Positions 1 to 5,476 of a stretch of 7,939 nucleotides of DNA are shown one piece after another. Source of the DNA: CAYVBJ01 sp964517005 (lineage in GTDB: Bacteria > Bacteroidota > Rhodothermia > Balneolales > Balneolaceae); contig CAZFAJ010000111.1 in the NCBI GenBank assembly GCA_964517005.1, positions 1-7,939 on the forward strand, written 5' to 3'. The notes beneath the pieces were generated by a model. That model was not told the origin of the DNA. It saw only the letters and a list, made by a program, of their open reading frames with translations, and searched no databases. How positions within the stretch are numbered: the first letter of the stretch is position 1; every line of letters starts with the position of its first letter. The position numbers and the translations under genes are program-made.

Positions 1-88
1 ATCTCATCGCGCTGGTCAGGGAGTCCATTTGTGTCAATCCCTAACATAGCTACCTGTTAAATCCTGGTTCCGCAGGCCGTGGTAAAAT

Positions 89-215
89 CTCTTTGCGCTT
101 TTGGCGTATGCATTTTTCTCATGCGCGCTTTGCGTGAAACCCCAGGGAAAGATCTTCCCAGGGTTTCTCGCAAAGATCGCGGAGCTGCTGAGATCGCAGA
201 GGAGGGAGACGGAGA
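89..215. repeat. Degenerate CTTTGCG/CGCAAAG palindromic intergenic repeat
   Basis: The core is an inverted repeat. CTTTGCG-T-GAAACCC (128-142) pairs with GGGTTTC-T-CGCAAAG (161-175), leaving one mismatch in a 15-bp stem. Inner GGGA (145-148) pairs with TCCC (156-159) around a short loop. Weaker symmetry extends outward, with CTTTGCG again at 91-97 on the left and CGCGG and CGCAGAGG elements at 178-202 on the right. CGCAAAG-type palindromes resemble dispersed intergenic repeats found in several bacterial phyla; that resemblance is from memory. Copy number cannot be judged from one window. It lies about 150 nt beyond the glgC stop. Confidence 0.55.
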
Positions 216-235
216 GGTGTGAACCCGCTTCAACG

Positions 236-299
236 CTGACAGGAGGCCCGGAAGGATTAAGACCAGAAAAAGACCTACGACTACGGGCCACGCTGTCAG
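236..299. repeat. Imperfect hairpin just downstream of glgC
   Basis: CTGACAG (236-242) and GGCCCG (245-250) are mirrored by CGGGCC (284-289) and CTGTCAG (293-299). This gives a 7+6 bp stem with a 2x3 internal loop and a 33-nt apical region. On the minus strand the structure begins 24 nt after the glgC stop codon, so it would sit in the 3' untranslated RNA of the glg operon. No T-run follows the descending arm, so it is not a standard rho-independent terminator. It could be a 3'-end stabilising element, or part of the same composite repeat as the neighbouring palindrome. The function is unknown. Confidence 0.45.
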
Positions 300-322
300 G
301 TTTCGCTACTGCCAAGTCCCCG

Positions 323-1594
323 TCAAATACTATATCCGTTGGGGATCACCGCGTCTTTTTGGATGATGACAATTCCATCAACTACGTAGTGTTTATCATA
401 TTTGCCATCTTCCAGGTGTCCGCCTCCCACAATGCGTACATCATCCCCGATCCGTACATTTTTATCTACAATTGCATTGCTGATATAACAGCGTCTGCCA
501 ATTCCCATCAGTGGTTTCTCGGGAGACTGGCTGTCAATATCCAGCCGGCTGGGAAAATAGTCATTACCCATTATGATAGAGTGTTCAATTGTCGTCGCAC
601 GGCCGATTCTGGACCTGATACCAATCACTGAATGCTCAATCCTGCTCGCCTCAATAATACACCCTTCTGCAACAATGGAATGTTCAAGATTTGTACCCAT
701 TAATTTGGAAGCTGGTAAAAGCCTGGCTCGCGTGTAAATCTGACCATCATTATCATACAGATTGAAAGCTGGCAGTGTTTCTGTTAAAGCAAGATTCGCT
801 TCAAAAAACGAACGTATGGTACCAATATCTGTCCAGTAGCCGTCAAATTCATAACTGCAGACTCTTGCACCCTCATCAATGGCTTTGGGTATGATCTCCT
901 TGCCAAAATCCGTAGCATCCGGATTTTCGTCAAAAAGATCCCGCAGCACTTTCTTGTCAAAAACATAGATGCCCATAGAGGCGAGATATTCTTTACCTTG
1001 ATTTTTTAAATCAACGGATGTTTCTGATTTCCACTCATCAAGTTCATCAGTCGAAGGTTTTTCAATAAAGGACTCAATCTCTCTCTTGTTATTGGATTTC
1101 ATAATCCCAAATCCGGTTGCGTCTTCTGCTGTTACCGGTATGGTTGCAACCGTAAGTCCCGCTTTTTCTTCCAGATGCCGGGAGAGGAGTTTTCTGTAAT
1201 CCATCTGATAGAGCTGGTCACCGGAGAGAATCAGCACATATTCATACTCTACATTCCGCATGTGATGTAGTGACTGCCTCACAGCATCCGCCGTTCCCTG
1301 GAACCAATGCTGGCTTTTAGGAGTCTGCTCCGCAGCAAGAATATCAACGAACCCATGACTGAAAAGGTCAAAATTATAGGTGTTCTTTATGTGGCGGTTT
1401 AATGATGCAGAGTTGAATTGAGTCAGTACAAATATTTTTCTGATGTTCGAATTCAGGCAATTGGAAATTGGAATATCGACCAGTCTGTATTTGCCTGCAA
1501 TGGGTACGGCAGGTTTAGATCGTTGACGCGTTAAAGGGTGAAGCCGGGTACCTCTGCCTCCCCCGAGTATCATTGCCACTGTTTTTTCATTCAT
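323..1594 (-). CDS. glgC: Glucose-1-phosphate adenylyltransferase (ADP-glucose pyrophosphorylase)
   Basis: This cytoplasmic enzyme makes ADP-glucose and pyrophosphate from glucose-1-phosphate and ATP, the committed and usually allosterically controlled step of glycogen synthesis. The 423-aa protein has the N-terminal nucleotidyltransferase motif GGGRGTRLHPLT (11-22), then KPAVPIAGKYRLVDIP (27-42), VLTQFNSASLNRH (56-68), WFQGTADAVRQ (97-107), the LSGDQLY aspartate (D126), the substrate-binding EKP lysine (K179) and GYWTDIGT (252-259). A left-handed beta-helix follows from about 300 (EGCIIEASRIEHSVIG and similar). The sequence is closer to the plant/cyanobacterial type than the enterobacterial type. 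K378 (VDKNVRIGDD) and K413 (IIQKDAVIP) appear to match the 3-phosphoglycerate-site lysines of plant enzymes, but that alignment is from memory. The ATG lies 2 nt past the glgA stop, so the two are cotranscribed. The length is normal. Confidence 0.97.
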   Translation of the reverse strand: MNEKTVAMILGGGRGTRLHPLTRQRSKPAVPIAGKYRLVDIPISNCLNSNIRKIFVLTQFNSASLNRHIKNTYNFDLFSHGFVDILAAEQTPKSQHWFQGTADAVRQSLHHMRNVEYEYVLILSGDQLYQMDYRKLLSRHLEEKAGLTVATIPVTAEDATGFGIMKSNNKREIESFIEKPSTDELDEWKSETSVDLKNQGKEYLASMGIYVFDKKVLRDLFDENPDATDFGKEIIPKAIDEGARVCSYEFDGYWTDIGTIRSFFEANLALTETLPAFNLYDNDGQIYTRARLLPASKLMGTNLEHSIVAEGCIIEASRIEHSVIGIRSRIGRATTIEHSIIMGNDYFPSRLDIDSQSPEKPLMGIGRRCYISNAIVDKNVRIGDDVRIVGGGHLEDGKYDKHYVVDGIVIIQKDAVIPNGYSI

Positions 1595-1596
1595 AA

Positions 1597-3042
1597 TTAC
1601 TCTTTCAGGTTTAATAGTTTATGATATAGTTTGATATATGTTCCGGCTGATTTTTCCCATGAAAAATCAAGTTTCATTATTCTCTTTCGAATCGTATCAA
1701 ATTCACTCTTATTGTCGTATAATTTTACAGCTCGCTCAATCGTCTCTGCCGCTTCTTCAAGATTGAAGTTCTCAAATAAAAATCCATATCCGTTCTCTTC
1801 CAAAATATCGATTACGGTATCTTTTAAACCACCTGTAGCACGAACAATCGGAACCGAACCATATTTCATGGCATACATCTGATTTAATCCGCACGGTTCA
1901 ACCCGGGAGGGCATCAATAAAAAATCACTTCCTGCATAAATCTGATGTGCAAGGCTCTCATTATACTCCAGCCTTGTATCAAAATAGCCCACATACTTAT
2001 TCTGTAAATTATGAAAATAATTGTGCAGTGACGGATCACCGGTTCCCAATACCACAAAACTTGCTTCAATTTCTGATTCAACAATCTTACTGATTAAATC
2101 AGGTAACAAATCCGCCCCTTTTTCACGTACAAGACGCCCGATAAATGCAAATATCGGACGATTATTATTGAGATTGAATTCCTTTAGCAGTTCCTGTTTA
2201 TTCTCCTTTTTTCCTGATTTGTAATTCCGGACTGAATAATTCTTCTCTATAAATGTATCTTTTTGCGGGTTCCACACATCCTGATCAATTCCATTTAAAA
2301 TGCCCCGGGTTTTCAGCTTTTCCTGCTGAAGAAGTGTTTCAAGACCGTGACAATATTCAAGCAGTTCCTGCATATAACCCTCTGAAACAGTCGTTACCTG
2401 CCAGGCCGTTTTTATTCCGGTCGCCAGTGAGTTCATGCCCTCATCCCACTCCAGAAGCCCCTGTTTATCCAGGTTAAATGCGGGTAGAAGCATATAATCA
2501 TTACTGTGATAACGGCCCTGGTATTCTCCATTATGAATGGTCAATACCGACGGTGTATCAGCAAACATCTCGTACCTGTAGCTGTTGCTCATCATAAAAG
2601 GAATCAGTGAACTGTGATGATCATGACAGTGAACCACATCAGGGTCTTGTCCCGTTTCTTTCAGCCACTCAAGAACAGCTATTTGAAAACTGAAAAACCG
2701 TTCCTTTTCATCCCAGTACGGAAAACCCGACCATGGATCGATATAAATACCCGGCCTGTCAAATCTGCCGGGAATATCCACCAGGTAAAATTTAAATCCC
2801 TGATCAGGCTCCTCCACCCGGTGAATTCTGAATGCAAAATCGGAGTTACCGAGAGGTGCGCGTCCTTCAAACAGCAACTTTGTGCTCGCAGACTTGAGCC
2901 ACTCAGTCATGTAATAAGGCATGATCACAGAGGCTTTCGCTTCTAACTTATTCATATATTTTGGCAAAGATCCGACAACGTCTGCCAATCCGCCTGCTTT
3001 GGCTGCCGGATAACACTCGGCAGAAACATGGATAATATTCAT
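1597..3042 (-). CDS. glgA: Glycogen synthase, GT5 family (ADP-glucose type)
   Basis: This cytoplasmic enzyme transfers glucose from ADP-glucose to the non-reducing end of an alpha-1,4-glucan. At 481 aa it has the usual bacterial GlgA length of about 477. The N-terminal GT-B half has the ADP-glucose-binding KAGGLADV motif (15-22), with HCHDHHSSLIPF (138-149), TVSEGYMQE (218-226) and ILNGID (248-253). The C-terminal half has the phosphate-binding R303 and K308 of GRLVREKGADLL and the catalytic-site EPCGLNQMYAM segment (382-392, E382), followed by RATGGLKDTV. It starts at an ATG directly before the conserved IIHVSAECYP strand. It is the first gene of the glgA-glgC operon, with 175 nt of divergent promoter DNA upstream. 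No strong ribosome-binding site is seen; a GAAAGAG lies about 12-18 nt upstream. No missing residues are apparent. Confidence 0.97.
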   Translation of the reverse strand: MNIIHVSAECYPAAKAGGLADVVGSLPKYMNKLEAKASVIMPYYMTEWLKSASTKLLFEGRAPLGNSDFAFRIHRVEEPDQGFKFYLVDIPGRFDRPGIYIDPWSGFPYWDEKERFFSFQIAVLEWLKETGQDPDVVHCHDHHSSLIPFMMSNSYRYEMFADTPSVLTIHNGEYQGRYHSNDYMLLPAFNLDKQGLLEWDEGMNSLATGIKTAWQVTTVSEGYMQELLEYCHGLETLLQQEKLKTRGILNGIDQDVWNPQKDTFIEKNYSVRNYKSGKKENKQELLKEFNLNNNRPIFAFIGRLVREKGADLLPDLISKIVESEIEASFVVLGTGDPSLHNYFHNLQNKYVGYFDTRLEYNESLAHQIYAGSDFLLMPSRVEPCGLNQMYAMKYGSVPIVRATGGLKDTVIDILEENGYGFLFENFNLEEAAETIERAVKLYDNKSEFDTIRKRIMKLDFSWEKSAGTYIKLYHKLLNLKE

Positions 3043-3090
3043 TTAATCAACCCGCTCTTTCAAATACGTAGTTTCTGTCAATTTTATTAA

Positions 3091-3190
3091 TTTCTATCTG
3101 TAAGTAATGAAAAGATCGTTTATACAGCAACCAATTTCCTTTTCTCTTCGTAAGTAAGAAAAAGATTGTGCATACTGCAACCAAATTTCT
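3091..3190. repeat. Imperfect 50-bp tandem duplication (two units)
   Basis: Unit 1 (3091-3140) and unit 2 (3141-3190) align without gaps at exactly 50 bp. By hand count 39 of 50 positions are identical. The shared core runs GTAAGTAA, then AAAGAT-GT, ATAC-GCAACCAA and a pyrimidine-rich TTTC. Each unit carries one copy of every sub-motif at the same spacing. A period near five helical turns would place equivalent sites on the same DNA face, as for paired regulator sites. Simple local duplication without function is equally possible. Confidence 0.75.
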
Positions 3191-3196
3191 TATAAT
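3166..3196 (+). promoter_or_regulatory. Candidate promoter for the ABC exporter operon
   Basis: A perfect TATAAT lies at 3191-3196, 21 nt before the ATG at 3218. A TTGTGC at 3166-3171 could serve as the -35 with a long 19-bp spacer. The -35 falls in the second tandem unit and the -10 immediately follows that unit. Initiation about 7 nt past TATAAT would give a leader of only about 15 nt. The spacing is not ideal, and the Bacteroidota-type TAnnTTTG element is not present. Confidence 0.4.
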
Positions 3197-3217
3197 CAAC
3201 AAAAAATTTATACTCGC

Positions 3218-4135
3218 ATGAGTGTTATTGAAACAGAGCAGGTTACAAAATCATTTGGCAAGACGCATGCAGTACAAAATGTAAGTTTTTCAACTGAACG
3301 CGGACGCATCTTTGGACTTTTAGGCCCGAACGGAGCGGGTAAAACAACAATGATCCGCATGATCAACTACATTATTGATCCGGATGAAGGAGATATAACC
3401 GTAAATGGTAAACAGGTAAGTCCCGAGACTCAAAAAATGATTGGTTATATGCCTGAAGAGCGCGGACTCTATAAAAAAATGCAGGTTGGCGAGCAACTGA
3501 TGTATCTTGCCCAGCTCAAAGGGTTGTCATCCGGGGAAGCAAGGGAGAAAATCCGGTACTGGCTCAATCGCTTTAATGCTTCCGACTGGCATAAAAAAAA
3601 GGTGGGCGAACTTTCCAAGGGAATGAGTCAAAAGATTCAGTTCATTGCAACCATTGTCCATGAACCTGAAATTTATATTTTTGATGAACCTTTTAGTGGC
3701 CTTGATCCAATAAACAGTGAACTTTTGAAGGAGATTATATTAGAGCTGCGGGAAAAAGGGAAAGCCATTCTATTTTCAACACACCGTATGGAACAGGTTG
3801 AACAGATGTGTGATGACATCTGCCTGTTTAATAACGGACGTGTTGTTTTAACAGGTAATTTAAGGGAGATCAAAAAGAAATTCGGTAAAAATACAGTTCT
3901 CCTCGAATTTCAGGGAGACAGCTCATTTCTGGATACCCTCGGTGATGTAAGAATAAATAACCGCTCTACCAATTTTGCTGAAATCAGAATATTAAACGGG
4001 CTCAATTCACAGGATATCTTAAAAACAGCGATGAGTCACGCCGAAATTCATCGTTTTCAGCTCGTGGAACCAACTTTAAATGAAATATTCATCTCTACGG
4101 TAGGTGAAGATAACATAACCCGACAGGTGGTCTGA
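3218..4135 (+). CDS. ABC-2 exporter ATP-binding protein, NatA/YhaQ-like
   Basis: This is the cytoplasmic ATPase subunit that would energise the membrane protein encoded next. The 305-aa protein shows Walker A GPNGAGKT (36-43), signature LSKGMSQK (132-139), Walker B IYIFDEP with the D-loop GLDP (152-164, D156/E157) and the H-loop histidine H189 in STHRM. The Q-loop region reads GYMPEERGLY (76-85), the PEERGLY form typical of the NatA/YhaQ subfamily rather than a plain glutamine. Residues from about 220 form the C-terminal accessory domain of this subfamily. The length fits YhaQ (about 300 aa) better than NatA (about 246). The stop codon touches the permease ATG, implying translational coupling. 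The family is linked to Na+ or drug export in Bacillus, but the substrate here cannot be read from sequence. Confidence 0.93.
   Translation: MSVIETEQVTKSFGKTHAVQNVSFSTERGRIFGLLGPNGAGKTTMIRMINYIIDPDEGDITVNGKQVSPETQKMIGYMPEERGLYKKMQVGEQLMYLAQLKGLSSGEAREKIRYWLNRFNASDWHKKKVGELSKGMSQKIQFIATIVHEPEIYIFDEPFSGLDPINSELLKEIILELREKGKAILFSTHRMEQVEQMCDDICLFNNGRVVLTGNLREIKKKFGKNTVLLEFQGDSSFLDTLGDVRINNRSTNFAEIRILNGLNSQDILKTAMSHAEIHRFQLVEPTLNEIFISTVGEDNITRQVV
4125..4130 (+). promoter_or_regulatory. Shine-Dalgarno-like AGGTGG for the permease gene
   Basis: AGGTGG ends 5 nt before the ATG at 4136 and lies inside the last codons of the ATPase gene. It is the best ribosome-binding match in the window; the other starts have weak or no match. 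It supports the ATG that abuts the upstream stop, and local re-initiation by ribosomes finishing the ATPase gene. Confidence 0.5.
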
Positions 4136-5428
4136 ATGAACTGGCGACAGGTTTTTTTGGTGCTAAAACGCGAATACATGACGCGGTTCAAAAGCAAGGG
4201 TTTTATCTGGGCGACAATTCTTGTACCGGTCGGATTTATTCTGATGTTTGGCCTTGGCATAGCAATCGCGGTGTGGGAAAGTGATGTCTCTTTTGAAATC
4301 GGTATCGTGGATGAAACCGGAAATATCTACTCTTCACTTGCTGAAATCGATAACTCCCGCTACCTGGATGCCTCCGGACTGTCCGTCGATTCAGTTCGGG
4401 CTCTGGTACAAAATGAGGAACTCACCGGCTATATCATCATATCGGAAAATCATATTTTAAATGACGAAGAACTGGAGCTCATTTACAGCGGAGCCGGAGG
4501 TATTAATCTTCTCTCCTCAGTCCGGTCGGACCTTCGCGATGTGATCCGGCGCGAACGCATTCGTCTTGCAGAAGTACCCGAAGATGTACAGCGAATCTTT
4601 AATTCGAGGATTGAAGTAGAGTCACGCCGTCTTAGCAGCGAGGGTGAGGAAACGGAAGACGATACGGAATTTTTATCTTTTATTGGCATGCTTATGGGGG
4701 TGATCATTTTTGCAGCAATCTTCGGTTATGGGGGTTATATCATGCGCGGCGTAATTGAAGAAAAAACAAACCGCATTATTGAAGTGATTACTTCATCCGT
4801 AAAACCGATTGAACTTTTGACAGGGAAAATGGCAGGTGTTGGTGCCCTCGCCGCCACACAACTTGGCATCTGGACCCTTTCATTTTTTGCACTGATCTCG
4901 GCTGCAGGCCCTGTTGCAATGATGTTCATGCCCCAGCCGGATGAAATAATGAATAGCGAATTAGCAGATGCAGCGCCGCAACTGCCCGGCATCCTGGATA
5001 TTCCGGAGATTGAAACATCCCTGATTGTCTATTTTGTAATCTTTTTTATCCTTGGTTATCTGCTTTACAGTTCGCTCTTTGCTGCAATCGGCTCCGCTTC
5101 TGATTCTGAAACGGATTCACAGCAGCTTATGCTGCCTGTAATGGCACCCATATTTATTGCCTATTTCATTATGTTTCAGGCTACAACCAACCCGGATGGC
5201 ACCCTTGCCGTAGCCGGATCACTCGTGCCATTCTTTACTCCTATCGTAATGATTACCCGAATTGCCATCACGGAAGTGCCCTTCTGGCAAATTGGCCTGG
5301 CTATTTTTCTGATGGCCATTTCATTTGTGGGAACCATGTGGCTGAGTGCCAAAATTTACAGGATTGGCATTCTATCTTACGGCAGTACAGCCGGTTTTAA
5401 GGATCTTTTTAAGTGGATTCGGCAGTAA
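4136..5428 (+). CDS. ABC-2 type transporter permease, NatB/YhaP-like
   Basis: This is the inner-membrane permease partner of the preceding ATPase, 430 aa. The N-terminus has a short cytoplasmic arm (MNWRQVFLVLKREYMTRFKS), one transmembrane helix at about 22-46, then a large extracytoplasmic domain at about 47-178 that is charged and Glu-rich near its end. Further hydrophobic segments lie at about 180-203, 234-258, 295-320, 333-350, 357-377 and 384-405. Between the second and third is the cytoplasmic EEKTNRIIEVITSSVKP segment (208-224), a hallmark of the NatB/YhaP group and the likely ATPase contact. The length matches YhaP (about 420 aa). The start is fixed by the abutting stop and an AGGTGG 5 nt upstream. 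Transported substrate unknown: sodium, antibiotics or lipids are all possible for this family. Confidence 0.93.
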   Translation: MNWRQVFLVLKREYMTRFKSKGFIWATILVPVGFILMFGLGIAIAVWESDVSFEIGIVDETGNIYSSLAEIDNSRYLDASGLSVDSVRALVQNEELTGYIIISENHILNDEELELIYSGAGGINLLSSVRSDLRDVIRRERIRLAEVPEDVQRIFNSRIEVESRRLSSEGEETEDDTEFLSFIGMLMGVIIFAAIFGYGGYIMRGVIEEKTNRIIEVITSSVKPIELLTGKMAGVGALAATQLGIWTLSFFALISAAGPVAMMFMPQPDEIMNSELADAAPQLPGILDIPEIETSLIVYFVIFFILGYLLYSSLFAAIGSASDSETDSQQLMLPVMAPIFIAYFIMFQATTNPDGTLAVAGSLVPFFTPIVMITRIAITEVPFWQIGLAIFLMAISFVGTMWLSAKIYRIGILSYGSTAGFKDLFKWIRQ

Positions 5429-5446
5429 TCGATCATGAAAAACTGA

Positions 5447-5474
5447 TTTAGAAAAGGTTTGGCAAACTTCTAAA
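5447..5474. terminator. Probable terminator between convergent genes
   Basis: TTTAGAA (5447-5453) pairs with TTCTAAA (5468-5474), and inner GTTT (5457-5460) pairs with AAAC (5464-5467) around a GGC loop; a 3-nt AAG bulge lies on the left arm. On the minus strand the hairpin is soon followed by TTTTT (opposite 5438-5442), suiting termination of the M1-like gene. On the plus strand only a weak T-rich tail follows. It lies in the 48-nt gap between two converging genes. The stem is AT-rich, so strength is doubtful. Confidence 0.5.
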
Positions 5475-5476
5475 AT

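Larger units (their letters stand above)
1..322. other. Gene-free region downstream of glgC with palindromic repeats
   Basis: I see no credible gene in this stretch. The open frames on both strands run through palindromic DNA, give low-complexity Ser/Arg-rich peptides and have no recognisable domain. It holds two structures listed separately: a CTTTGCG/CGCAAAG inverted repeat (about 89-215, core 128-175) and a hairpin at 236-299. It looks richer in G and C than the adjacent glg genes, as dispersed intergenic repeats often do. No T-run follows either hairpin on the minus strand, so a classical intrinsic terminator for the glg operon is not visible here. Confidence 0.6.
3043..3217. promoter_or_regulatory. 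Divergent control region between glgA and the ABC exporter operon
   Basis: This AT-rich stretch must carry both the leftward glgA promoter and the rightward ABC promoter. It holds a 50-bp imperfect tandem duplication and a rightward TATAAT box, listed separately. Leftward, a TATAAA sits on the minus strand at 3119-3124 inside the first repeat unit, and a TTGACA at 3076-3081. They are not arranged as one promoter: TTGACA lies downstream of TATAAA and has no good -10 at the expected distance. The glgA promoter is therefore unassigned. No open frame of interest is present. Confidence 0.6.

Noticed and set aside
34..315. Minus-strand 93-codon open frame downstream of glgC
   Set aside because: It spans the palindromic repeat and the hairpin, has no recognisable domain and no ribosome-binding site, and its Ser/Arg-rich peptide looks like translated repeat DNA.
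101..631. Plus-strand 176-codon open frame
   Set aside because: It crosses the repeat and then runs antisense through the conserved 3' part of glgC, so it is a shadow frame.
3076..3081. TTGACA on the minus strand as the glgA -35 box
   Set aside because: No acceptable -10 lies 16-19 nt downstream; the sequence there is AGAGCG-like, so the promoter is not supported.
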